DNA from: Trichoplax adhaerens
Lineage: Eukaryota > Placozoa > Uniplacotomia > Trichoplacea > Trichoplacidae
NCBI RefSeq assembly: GCF_000150275.1
Contig: NW_002060947.1
Location: forward strand, 7,558,482-7,622,481
DNA length: 64,000 nucleotides
Direction of reading: 5' to 3'
In this document: positions 38,711 through 51,240 of the stretch, in pieces
How the letters are laid out: each line of letters begins with the position of its first letter
Numbering within the stretch: the stretch's first letter is position 1
Translations under genes and position numbers: made by a program
Notes under the pieces: model-generated
The model's input: the letters and a program-made list of their open reading frames with translations, nothing else
Told to the model about the DNA's origin: nothing
Database searches by the model: none

Positions 38711-41700
38711 TCAAGGATTCTCAGCCATTGCGAGAAATTCTGGTTCGTCAAGGACAGATTTGACTCGCAATGTCGACGGATGGGTAGGTCCCAATATCTA
38801 TAATATTAATTAAATGAATAATATTCATGATACAGCTGATAAATATACTGAAAATAGTAATATTTTAAGTTACATATCCTTATTTTACCTCGCAAGAAAT
38901 ATCGTATGCTCTTTTGTAATATGTATAGGATTTTCCTTTATCAGTATATTCAATAATAATGGCTGTGTTAAAAACTATTCGCGTTGTTAGTTTGTGAAAC
39001 TCGCCATATGCCAGGATACACAATTCAAGTGCTTTCTCATAATTCTAGTCAAGAAAGAAATTTATTATTGATTTAAATTATCATCACTGGCATCTTTTCT
39101 TTAAAAAGTAGAAGAAGCTTTCCTTACAGTAATAATTACTGTGTACACGTAATATATGAGGCCTTAATAGCCGCTGTAAACATTATTAAGCTTAATGCAA
39201 GATACCCTCTATCGTTCTAATCACGTTTAATAAACATATTCTCTTCTATTAATAAATTTAGATGGGATAATAGCTGGATGAAATTTACATAAAAGCTGCG
39301 TATTTTATAGAAAGTATTCTTATTCAGTACAAGCGAATAACATATTAGAATATAATATTTATATGCGACTAGATTATATGAAATTTTGTTTAACAAAACA
39401 TTTCTTAAATGCTCTAGCCGACTTTATCGCCTTCGCTGTGATTTCCTATTATTTGATTTACTATATTAAGCGGCCGTATTTCAATATGTATGTGGTTACA
39501 CGAGTTTAATTTCATCTAGCATAAAGATCAAAAATTATTGTCTCTACCTTCATTTGAGCGTCTGATCCCTCATCAAGAGTATACATCCCTACATTCAATT
39601 TTGCTTCTGCTAAATGTCCGATATCGCCGAGCTAAATTAGATGAAGTAAATATCGTCACTTCATTTCTGCTTAATAATAATCTGCACTTGATCTATGCAA
39701 TATAACAACAGATTATTAGTAAATTTAATTCATTTAGGCCATAAAATAGTCACCTCTTGAAATATTTGTAAAGCATTATTTGCGTGAGTTCCACTAGCAT
39801 TTTTAGCTTTCCTCAAAGTCAAATCCTTGTAGCGTATTCCTGTTTTATAGACAGCTCCATAATGCCAAGATACTCGAAGTTCTACCAAACCTAAGTGGTA
39901 CTGCAACATAATTAGCCGACTTACGTATAGTAATTAACCAATATCATCTATTTTAATCCTAAATCAAAATTTTTAAATTCTTATCAATTTTATAACACCT
40001 TATTTTCATCTCCCTGTAAATTTTTACGTAACGAAATGGCCTTCAATCCAATCTGCACTATATCATAGTGTTTGCCTGCGTCACTTGCTCTAATAAATTC
40101 TGCTAATTTGCTGACCTAAATACAGCATCAATCGTCAATTATAGAAATAACATGATCTAGAGTTTAATATGCTTATAATCAGTATAAATTTAACAATAAA
40201 AAAACTGTAATTTATAGAAATTAGATGTCGGTAATTATTCCAGAACAAAGATTACTATAAATTATGGAAATTAGATGATCAAGAATCGGATAGGCTAAAG
40301 ATATGAACCACTAGAAATTTCTTAAAATTTCTAGTGGTCCGTGCTAAAATCATAATTTGCTTTGATCAAATAACAAAAATAACCATAGTTTTTTTAGTAT
40401 GTTAAAGTTAATATTTATTAATATTTTCTTTAAGTTTGCATTAATTCAAAAAATTAAATTAAATAGAATAGATTAAAGATCACAGTAGGAATTTATGATA
40501 TGTGTTGTATCTGAATCAAGTTGTTCTCAAATCATACCTGCAATAGTTTTATTTATTGACTTATTTTGATTGATTAGAAACTTATATATCATCCCATGAA
40601 TGGATTAGATAGTTTATTATATCAAGTTAACTTACTTCAGCTTTAATATCAGTCAGCAATTCATACAGATTAGCTAGTTTTTCTGTTCGTGCTCCTAACC
40701 GCTTCGTTTCTATGTCAATTGCTTCGTTCGATAACTTTTCCGCGATATCATATTGTCCTGCACAGCAGCTGCAATAATTTTATCAAAAATTATCGTAAAA
40801 AATTATAGATCGAAAGTGCTACATCAATTCAGTTCTTCATATTCTATTTATAATACGCGACTAACAGAAAGCGGGCCACTTTCCATTTTTTATCAGCTAA
40901 TTCTCCCATGTTAGCATTCGATGAGGACATGAACTCTAAAGCTTGAGTATACAGTGTAGCTGCAGTAGCATATCCGCCAGCCTAAATTGAATTTAAATCT
41001 GTCAGATTTCATGCAAGTTTAATACTTAAGTGTTACAATAAATAGACTTTAGTGGATTAACCTTGCGCCAAGAACGTAACAGTTCGATATTAAATTCATC
41101 AGCAGCTAATTTTTCAAAGACTGGCCATTCTAGTAAACATCGAGCCAATCTGCTATGATCCAGCAATTTTTCTAGATGATAGGGCAACTCCTAGCGATGA
41201 CACATGTACCGTATATGAAGAGTTAGATAGTTATAATTCATATCAAAATAACGGAAATAATGATGGTAATGTTGAAAGCATGTAAACGACTTCTATGATG
41301 TAATAACTAGTTCAAATGTTGATATATCAAAGTCCACCCAAAAGCTAATTGTAAGTGATATAAAACTATTGAGAATAAGTTCAATCAGTTAATCTAACTA
41401 CCTTAATCCAAGAAAATTACCTCTGCCTTACGATCATAGTGTTCTACTTGTTCGAAATAGCCGGCAAGTTTGCCATGCCACCAGGTATATAAAAACTTTC
41501 TATAATCCTCAGAACTGACTTTAAAGTATCTAACATTGAAAATATGAAAGAGTGCCTGGTAAGCTATAGAAATAATTAATTTTCTAAATTTAGAAATAAA
41601 GGTGTAAACTATCATAGAATTTGTATTGGCAAAACTAGAAGTAGATTGTGTTCTGCAGTACTTGCTAAAGTAATCATAACTATTATGAGGCTTTTTACTG

Positions 41701-44700
41701 CTTTGCCTACAGTTTCACGATAGAATCTAGTCTTACAGGTAGAAATATTGCCATCCAATGGAACACTTTCCAAGTCAGAAATAGCAGACTGACTTGTTTT
41801 AATTTGTGAACTAATGATGCTAATAACTGAGATAGATTCTTTTCTATTCTTCAAATCGATTAGAATATGTAGCATTGCTGCACTAATTTGAGCTAAAAGC
41901 TTACTTTTTTCGAACGGCTTTGCTCATGGCGCGGTGATAGAAATCGAGTCTTCCTTCGCCACTATCGCCGCATGGTCGTAGAAATGGCTTTAGTGCTCGA
42001 AATACGACAGCCCATTTAGCAGCAGGCAATGGTTGTCTCTTAGAAGGAATCGATTGCGATTCCTCGACATAATCGCCTATAAAACATTGTAAATCATTTA
42101 GTGATTCATATCTAGTCACGTAAGCAACATACCTGGGCAGCTAATCAACCTAAGGTAGAAAAGAACTTCTAATCCAAAAGTCAATGCAGAAATACTCACT
42201 AGAAGAATTTTTCTTTTCGCTAAAATCGGTTTTACGATATGTTTCTTCTACCGTGACATGGAGTTGCTTTGATAAATCCTTTGCTAAGGTCTCATCTACA
42301 TCTTTTTCTTCTATGTGCTTTTCTGGAGATATTTTTGTTACGGTAGGCAATCCTCCACTAAGATATTGCTCCGACGATGGTGGTTCCAGTGCTTCATCTT
42401 CTCCAAGTAATTCTAGCAATTCTCGCTCTAATAATCCATGGCGAGAACATTCCAACAAGCAAAGTGTTGCTACCATTAAATGTCCACCACTCTCAGCTTC
42501 AAAGCGTGTAAGGACTTGTTCTAATAATCTAAAAATAATACTAAATGAGATCATACTCTATCCTCATTCGGATCAACAAAGTTTATAGGATGTGACTTTT
42601 CAATCATGGTTAAATACTGTCATTAGACTTACTCCAACAAACCATCGGCTAATCCTTTAATCATTTCCGTAACTTTACTAAATAAACCAAAAACTCGCAG
42701 TTCTTCACAAGCAATCGATAACCAAAGTGGATTAGCCGATGCTTCCTTAGATAGTAAAAGCTCCATTTGCTTACTATCCAATCTTTTATTAAATTTGGTC
42801 AAAATTTGATCGGCAATTTCCTAAAATTTTAAATATTATTCTATTTAACCACTACCTAATACCTATAGATATAAAATAACTGATCCGATATTCTGTATCC
42901 TATTTCAATCCAAGGCGTTAGCTTTTCGCTATTTAATTCTAATCTACTTAATCGCTGTCTCTAAATGTAAAATAAATAGCAAACATTCCGCATCCTATTC
43001 CAATAGAAGAATTTAAATTTCTGTAGTTTAAATCTAACCTAGCTAATCACTACCTCTAGACGTAAAATAAGTGAGCAGACATCCTGCGTTTTACTCCAAT
43101 TCAAGAACTTAACTTTCTGCTATTTGAATCTAATATAGTTAGTAACTGAGCCGATAGATTCTGCATCCTACTCCAATCTAAGGACTTAACTTTGCGCGAA
43201 TTAAAAGTAATTTAATTAATCGCTACCTCTTGACGCAAAATAATAAAACAGATATTCCACACGACCGCACACACTCTATTCCGTACCCTATTCCAACTCA
43301 AGGACTTAACTCTTCGCGATTTAAATCTAATCTAGTTAATCGCTGCCTCCAGATATAAAATAACTGAGCCCACATTCCGCATTCTATCCCTATCCAGCGA
43401 CTTGACTTTCTGCTATTTAATCTCTTAAACTATAAGGTAGATTCTAGGGACTGTGCTTATGCTTTAATACTGTAGAAATTTTCGAAATGAAGATAAACCG
43501 TTTGAATTTTATCAGTCATCGTAACTTAGCATCTTGCCAACGCTGCGTCTAGATGTACAATAGCTGAGCTGATATTCTATATCCTATCCCAAGGACTTAT
43601 CTTTCCGCTATTTAAATCTAATTTAATTAGTCGCTATCGCTATATGTAAAATAATAGAGCTGATATTCTGTATCCTATCCCAAGGACTTATCTTTCCGCT
43701 ATTTATATCTAATTTAATTAATCATTACCTTTAGACGTGCAATAACTCAACAGGTATTCTGTATCCTATTCCACGGACTTACCTGTTCGCTATTTAAATC
43801 TGATCTAATTCATCATTACCTCCAGATGTAAAATAACTCCGCAGTAATTCATGTATCCTACTTCAAGGACTTACCTTTCTGCTATTTAAATCTAATGGAC
43901 CACAAAAAACTTCCTTAGGAGGCTCGATCCGTTTGGCTAAGCTACGATGGCAAGGTGTATCGTTAATCACTGAACATATAATGCGAACCTTTTTCGATAG
44001 TGTAAAGGGTAGCCAAGTAACTTGTTCAGCTTCTTTAGTTTTATCAAGCTAATAGGTCATTGAAACGGTGAATTAGCCATGCTGAATGAATATTGATGTA
44101 ATAAGGAGAGAGACAAAGAATCTTAAGGGTATCTGACAAGAACCTGATTTAAGGCGTCGAAAAATAAAATGGTAGGTGGTAGGTTAGGGTTATTCAATGT
44201 AATATTGGATAATCGCACTAATGATTCAATATCGGCAGGTATTTCTCCCTACATCATTTAAAAAATATATGAATTAATCTTCAAGTAATTGTTCCATATT
44301 GCAGGCTATGATGAATTTCTTTTCACTATATCTAATTATGTTATCGTATAACCATTCTAATCCCTATATAGTCTCCAGTACTTACAACATATTTCAACTC
44401 CTTTAGCATCCGTTGTAACATAAAGCCAAGATCAGTTGATCCTGGTGCAGCTCCAATAAAATGGTAAAAGACATTCCAGCCCTTGTTACTGCCACTAAGA
44501 AATGAATTGATAACGATTATTAATACAGGAGATATTTTCATTTCTAAAGGTTTTATGTGATCATGGTGGAGATCTTTTCAAGAAAGATATTCTTAGTCCT
44601 AATTAGATGCTCACTTTGGTATGTCATGATTGCGGGCCTTATTGACTGTAGTGGCCGCACTTCGTGCTAAAACTGCACTTTTTCCAGCTCCTGCAACGCC

Positions 44701-47700
44701 AACTAAAACTAAAGGTACACCGGAACCTTTGGAGCAGATATAATCTTGGATCTAAAGATTCCAAAGATTCATCAATAATTATAGAGATTGGCTAGATTAG
44801 TAATAAATTTTGCTAACTATCGCGACTAAATTAGTGTAATTCCAAATTTAATATTTTACGAAATTTCGAACCTGATCTAAAATATCATCTCGACCCAATA
44901 CGGTAGATGATCGCGTATTCAAGAATACCTAGGAATAAAAAGTTAATATTTGGTCATGAAGGAATGTAAACTGATCCAAATTCTTGGGAGAGTAATCAAA
45001 AAGGAAGTAAAACGGGATACATCTATATTTTATATAGTATATAGGCTACGAAGGCAGAAGAAAGACGATTACCAGTCTATGCGCTAGAAATTCGCAAAAA
45101 AAAGATCCATAACTACTAGATGATCATTTTGTCTATTGTAATATTTGGCGAATGTATCAGATCGAAGAATTTATCCGTTGATTTTCTATGAAGGATTTTC
45201 AACATATTTATACTCATATGCTGCATACAGATTCATTTACCTCATGTGCTTCACGTATAACCTCCAATTTATCCATCGGAGAATCGTCTAAAGGATACTG
45301 ATGACTAATTTGACGTTTAAAGAATTCAATCACCTGTAAAAGTTCATGCTTGAGAATCTGGTATAACTTAACCTGGCTAACTATTACTTTACCAAGAATG
45401 TACCTCATTATCGTAAAATGGCTGATAATGAACTACGAGATATTTGATGTGTACTAAAATAGTTTAGCTGTTTCGTAACCTTACCGTTTTAACAAAAGTC
45501 GATTCTGGTCCTAAACCTTGAACTCGAATAGTACCGTTAATTTCATCGATTCCATTAAAGGAGCAGCTATAACTTACCACACGTGAATCCTAAAAATATA
45601 TCAATAGTGTAAAGCCCATTGATGGGGATCTGCAATTTGACTAAATTACGAAACTTAATGACAATTAAATGAAAAGAACTGTAAATTTGGAGATGCTAGC
45701 AATTGGATGCTTATATTAAGCCTCTCAAAAGACAATAAATGGAAGTAACTGTAGATTTAGAGATGCTAGCGGGAAGGTGTTAATGCTAAATGTTAAGCTA
45801 GTTCATAGAGGTCAATATAATTAATTACTTTATGATCATTTTGAGCACTTTATTACGTGACTGATGCAAAGTTCTATCATCGTGTTCATTATTGAACAGC
45901 AATTATGACAGAAATAAATCGAAGTAACTAAAGCAGAACCATTTTAAAAGATATAAATGATCTATTTACTGTATATTGATTTATTAACCTAATACTTTGT
46001 CAGATAAATGATAGATATTTGGCTCTATGCTGGTACAGAATAGTCATTATAGTTTCTTGAACAACGTCGAAGCTTTAGAAATAGGATGGATGAGAAAAAT
46101 TTGGAAAAGTTATAAGTATTTACAGCAATATCTGTGAAGGCTAAACCATGGACTACTAGAAGAACACCTTTAAATCTTCTTCAGGTCTTCTTCTAGTGGT
46201 CCATGGTTAAACTAAGAATATATGCTACACAATATGTAATAGAGGCGAGCAAGAGCTAGCTAGAAGTGGAGAAATACGCAAATGCTTGCACCGCGCGAAT
46301 TAATTACTTAGGAAAAGAATGAACGAACTTGCCATTAAAACAAATCGCCCAAGCCTTGGAGCAGGTAAGAAGCATTAATAAAATGTATGCTCGAAGGTAT
46401 CCATGCAGAATAGTGCCATGTTGTACGGTATTCAAAATATTAGGGATGCGAGGATGTGGGGAAAGTGGGGTTGTTACAATGTAAGGATAAAGTATAAAAA
46501 ATATGAAGTATACCAGCAGAAACTCGGCTAAGAATAGATTGTATGTATTTCGCAAGTTTTACGCTCAAATTTTTACACCCATACATCGATGTTGCAAATT
46601 TTCTTGTACTAGCTTACCACATATGAACTTATGACATTATAATGACTTAACTCACCGGAAATCTCCCTTTGATACATGTCTTTAGGAGCTTCATCTTTTG
46701 CAATGCTTCTTCAGATGATTCGGTAAAATCATTTTTAAAATTGTTCGGTATAGATGTTATGAATTCTGGATCACGAATAAGAAATAATGCTAGAAATATT
46801 GAAAGTAGCAATCGTAAATAAGAACCAACGTAAAGGGATAATGCACTAAAACGAAATGAGCTAGATACTGGCTAGAAAGTCTTATTACAGTTAGGATTAG
46901 CTTTACGAAATGCTCCATGAATAATTTCCATTTCAGTTATAGAAGTTCCAAAAATCCATCCATACTCTTGAGCTAAATTTTGAGGTACATCGGATTGTTC
47001 AGGAATCCAACCTGAACGGTGGCTGATCAATATTTACAATAATTGATGTTTAAGGTAGAGGACGGTATAAACTATTATTACGGTACGCCCATAAATCAAA
47101 ATTTTTAACATTTAAACTAAAAAAAATTTCATCATATCGCACCTGGACAGATTTAAAAAGAAAGGCCATTGATTATCTTCGTAGCATCGATCTATTTCTC
47201 CAAGGCAGATCCTTAACGTTTCTTCTGATGTAGCTTCTTTCGGCACTCCCTAGATAAATTTTAAGGAGAGAATACACGTTCCTTTGAGCTAATACCTTAA
47301 AGTCACAATGGATATTCAACCAATGGTAGACAAAATTAATCAAAAATGATAATAACGACTTGTATGAAAGGGATAATATACTGAAGAGATTTATACTAAA
47401 ATATAGCAAATTTGTAGTATAATATCGCTTAAAGATTGTATGTCAATATTATTGGGGAAAAGATACCTGTAATGTAACTAGTATTGTGATTGTAGACTGT
47501 TAGCCATGTTTAGTATAATGTACGGTAGATATTTATCCTAAAAGATATTTGGTAGCTATAACTATAGACTGTAGTGGTAGAGACTCTATGCTAGAGTACA
47601 GATCACTATATACAGTAAGGTGTTGAGTTACTAATAAGGCTATAGGTAAAAATAGAACTTTAAATCATATATTAGGATATGGTTAATTCATTGTACTTTG

Positions 47701-49160
47701 GCTGGTGTGAATAATGTCTACATAAGTACTGTAGTCGTATCGATATTGGATTAATGATGGTCCGCAGTAGAATAATCTGACTAAGAATAGTTTAACTATG
47801 TGTAAAATAAGGTAAAAGGTTGCTATGCGGATTGTAGCTGCAAATGCTACGAAAAGTATAAAAGCATGCAACTTTAGATTATTCTGTTAGTTCGTTGTAG
47901 AAGTCTTTCGTAGTAGTATGCGGCTAGAGTAGAGCTGTGTGTAGTTAATCTTTGTATAAGATTCAATAAAGCCCTTATTTTTCTATAATATGGAATCTCG
48001 TGATTGATATATATCACAATACCATAGAGCATAGACAAGAACTGAGTAAATTTCAGAAACAATACCAAGAAGTGATTAAGGATATAATACTTTTCATGAT
48101 GAGTAGAATAAAATGTTCACTAGAATTTAATTAAATTCGTGCCTAATATCAATACATGGCAAATTATACAAGTGCCCTGTAGTCTACTTGAAAGATAGGA
48201 TAACACATCCATAAGTACGCGATATCATGAATTCTGAGCATTAAACAAGTAAAGGATTCATTGCCGCCAATGTATATTAATAAATACAAGCAACGGTAGC
48301 TAGAACTAGAGAAAACGTACAGTTCCTACCCTTATATCAAGTTTTATATTTTACTTACCCAGCGTAAATCACATTCAATGAGATGCAGCTTTAATTTTTC
48401 ACACCATAACCTCAGTTCTGGAAACACCTAAGACGAAAGTTTAAAGTTGTGTAAGTTATAGTAATAAAAATCAATTATAATTTTCACCGTGCTCAAATTT
48501 TATCCCTAAAATTGAGATATTCAATATATACATAAGTAGTCCATTTATTATCCTTTGCTTTAGCTGAACAAACACTAAATCTAAACATTATTGAATAGCT
48601 TTGTTAGCATTGACAAGGCATTATACCTGCTTAACTAAAACTTCACGTTCTGCATGGAAATCTTTAAATGTTGAGGACACAAATAAACGAATAGTTTTCC
48701 AACCACGTCTTTTGAAAGCTGGTTTAATGTCTTCTTGATATTTAATCGATGTTGCTCGAACAGCATTCCAACATTCCATTGGAGTCGATGGCTGCAGTTC
48801 ACAGACTTGTTGCAATGACATTTCTGGTACTTGTGGTAATTCTGACCATAAGATTGTAAAGGTTTCAATAGTTCCTGATGTTTTTGTCACATTTGTAATT
48901 TTACGTAAATTTGTAGTTATGGAGTGCTTATTTTTGTCTGCACTACTCCTGCTATCATTATTCTTAGTGCTAGATTTCAATGCTTTAGTATTCGAGCCTT
49001 GGACTGCATCTCTCGTTGAATGATCAGATTCATTTGTCGAAACATTTGTACTTTGGATTTGCGGATTTGATGAATGATTATTTGCAGAAGCGGACGGACG
49101 AGTAAGTGGTCGATTGGCTTCGTTGACAACTTGTAGTTGCTTTCCTGATGCACAACCCAT
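38711..49160 (-). CDS. Gene 4: nephrocystin-3-like DUF4062-NACHT-TPR protein (complete, 1174 aa)
   Basis: Complete copy with 24 exons: 48627-49160, 48359-48427, 47143-47249, 46889-47022, 46656-46789, 45485-45589, 45241-45333, 44872-44928, 44615-44751, 44386-44494, 44144-44248, 43875-44048, 42633-42820, 42200-42528, 41905-42076, 41421-41529, 41062-41190, 40866-40981, 40636-40768, 39999-40115, 39754-39900, 39548-39631, 38889-39044, 38711-38797 (stop TGA). An in-frame ATG lies at 49211, but the start at 49160 is chosen because it exposes MGCASGK, the acylation signal conserved in every copy with a visible start. The Ser/Thr/Asn-rich linker is the longest of the set. DUF4062 starts near residue 155. 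Walker A GVAGAGKS is near 429-436. Subtype B, nearest to gene 3 (ECWNAVRATS, GTHANNALQIF, short C-terminus after DEPEF). A minisatellite abuts the donor of exon 12. Confidence 0.92.
40307..40338. mobile_element. Short perfect hairpin related to the MITE-like family
   Basis: 14-bp perfect arms (ACCACTAGAAATTT at 40307-40320 and its reverse complement at 40325-40338) flank a 4-base loop. The outer sequence GGTCCGTG resembles the GGTCCATGG of the 46144-46208 element. It lies in the intron between exons 19 and 20 of gene 4. Confidence 0.6.
42890..43874. repeat. ~92-bp degenerate minisatellite derived from the exon 12/intron 12 border of gene 4
   Basis: About nine to ten units fill intron 12. Each carries a diverged copy of the last coding bases of exon 12 plus the following donor: on the plus strand, GGACTTACCTTTCTGCTATT with TTAAATCTAAT after it. 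Anchors lie near 42923, 43018, 43114, 43192, 43315, 43407, 43604, 43696 and 43786. The genuine border is at 43874/43875. The unit near 43776 keeps an intact CAG|GTAAGT on the minus strand. Others have decayed to GATAAGT or shifted GTTAAGT. One unit is interrupted around 43430-43540. Confidence 0.85.
45650..45790. repeat. Two-copy ~78-bp duplication in intron 5 of gene 4
   Basis: ACTGTAAATTTGGAGATGCT (near 45670) recurs as ACTGTAGATTTAGAGATGCT about 78 bp later. The segments after each copy are also similar. It is non-coding. Confidence 0.6.
46144..46208. mobile_element. MITE-like inverted-repeat element
   Basis: About 65 bp with 21-bp terminal arms: AACCATGGACTACTAGAAGAA on the left, and the reverse complement with one mismatch on the right ending at 46208. 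The interior is short and partly pairs. The same arm sequence occurs at 34985, and a shorter version at 40307. It lies in intron 5 of gene 4. It is too small to encode a protein. A target-site duplication is not obvious. Confidence 0.6.
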
Positions 49161-49819
49161 AATGGCAGTATATAGTACGCTAGTAATTGAATTTTTGTCG
49201 AACAATTTCACAGTTTACCAATTGCTAGCATGAATGGCGATAAACTCTAGCTGAAAAAGTGATAGAAATTAAGTAATAAGAACGATAGTGTTGGAAATGA
49301 GTAGCTGGACTATAATATACGGTACGCGTATTGAGTGTAGATTATAAGATTACTTTAAATATGCGAAATCATGAACTTCTTGTGCTTTCGAAAGTACACA
49401 TTTTGAACCTGTAATTATTAAAATATACTGGTATATGTTATATATTTATTTTATTTTACCAGTAATAGTTTATACTTCAAAGACACGTAAATTAAACTAC
49501 TGTTTAGTACAATATCTTTCCATTGGTGAATTTTAAACTAAGTAGCCAGCCAGCAAGAAATAATAAAGAAATAGTTGGGGTATTGAATGGTTAAATTGTG
49601 TGCGATAACACCTTCAAAATTAGTAATTTATCATTTCTAACAAGGAAGCATTTACCTGTGATATAATTAGATTGTGATGTACGTATTAAATCATGCATGT
49701 TAGAGGACCTATCCATTAAGGTAATCAAGTCTTAGATTTAGATGAACTTGTCTGGTTTATCTATTAGCAGTGCTCTGGAATATATCCTCGGCAAAATTCA
49801 ATACCAAATATAGTTATTA

Positions 49820-50400
49820 TTAGACTATTGGCTAAAAGAGAGCTTGATCAGTTTTGACTTCTTATTTAGCAGCAAAAAATTCCGACTAGAACAAACGCAA
49901 TATATTACTTGTATCTTCTAGGAATTGCTAAAGAAAAGTAAGAACATAATCCCTGTGTCACAATTAGAATAGCTGCATCAATTCTCACAAAATTTAACTG
50001 GGTATCATCGTGTTAAGAACACACTTTAATACAAACATCTAGCTTGTACTTTTAGCAAGTCTGTCAATTTTCATTATTAAATTAATTGGAGTATATTTTA
50101 TTCTAGGATTGATGAAGAATCTACTAGCTAAACAAAGAGCTTGATAAATTTTTTCTATCTAATTTTATAATAAAAAATTCAACTAAAGCGAACCTAACAT
50201 CTTACTTGAGACTTAAAAAAGTGCTAAAAAATGAGAGAGTAGTTCCGGTATCATGATTGGAATAACTACTTGACTTTGAATGAAATTTAACTGGAATGAA
50301 TACTTTAATAACGTCTTATAATACTAATATCTAGTTAGTACTTTATCAATTCTATTGGAATGTAAACTTTAAGTAAATATAGTATTTTTCATTCGATGGT
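49820..50400. repeat. Diverged ~300-bp direct duplication
   Basis: A GAGCTTGAT-like segment, then AAAAAATTCCGACTAGA near 49876, an ACTTG-rich part and an AAATTTAACTGG part all recur about 297 bp later (AAAAAATTCAACTAAAG near 50173). A third partial copy may begin near 50395. It is old and non-coding. Confidence 0.65.
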
Positions 50401-50638
50401 TGGAGAGAAAGTTATAAAGAGAGATAAAGTAGTACAAACTATCTGTAAATCTTCTTGCCAAATTAATACACAATTTCTGATGAAATCTTCTTTAATTATT
50501 TTATTTTGAAGCTGATTAATATGTTGTTATGACTACTCCATAAATCTCTGAGGCATTAACTTGAGATTTGCTGCTCACCAGTAATAGTTTCATACTGAAT
50601 CCATTAGTCTCTACCATTATCCGAATATTGGGTAAGAT

Positions 50639-50716
50639 GAATTAGACTGGCGAATTAGACTGGCGAATTAGACTGCCGAACTAGACTGCCGAATTAGACT
50701 GCCGAATTAAACGACC
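50639..50716. repeat. 13-bp minisatellite, six copies
   Basis: Six tandem 13-bp units (GAATTAGACTGGC and close variants, shifting to GAATTAGACTGCC) are followed by unrelated sequence. It is short and recent in appearance. Confidence 0.9.
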
Positions 50717-51153
50717 GATATCGGTTGTCTACACGTCTACTTACATACCCGTAAGTATCTATAAAGTAGTTCTCTACTAAATAGCATTAGTGTCAGTTAT
50801 GCTTTAATACTGTAGTGGATATGAAACATCTTTACGAGGGACATGGTGAACGTCTACTTTGTCCACTACATATTCGAATATTTAACAATCCAAAATGAAA
50901 ACATTCTAACGAAAATGATCATTTCATCTACACATTTTAATCATACCTATGTGTACCTTGAAAAATAAAAATTTTTCTATTACGGTTTGCTGGCAAAATT
51001 GGCCTTAATGCTTTTCGAGAATTTAATTTTTCCAATTTCTTGCCAATTGCTATTTCAAGTAGCTATCAGTATTTAACTATAAGGATTAAAATAAGAATAG
51101 ATGCTACTAATTATCGATCTCGGTTCTGTTTCATTTACTCTCTCAAGTAAAAT

Positions 51154-51240
51154 GTGATTTAATATATTCGTGATCTTTAGGAAGAACCACCTCCGTTACC
51201 ATGGGGACATATAGTCGTCATAAAGTGTATCAATGAATAT
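51154..51240 (-). other. Gene 4 copy of the shared upstream block
   Basis: Counterpart of 36551-36640. It shares TTTAATATATTC, ATCTTTA, CCATGGGGAC and ATAGTCGT, about 2.0 kb upstream of the gene 4 start. An indel relative to the gene 3 copy destroys the open frame, which argues against a conserved exon. Confidence 0.5.

Noticed and set aside
49158-49211. Upstream in-frame ATG of gene 4 (17 extra residues)
   Set aside because: It would bury the MGCASGK acylation signal that is present at the start of every paralog whose start is visible.
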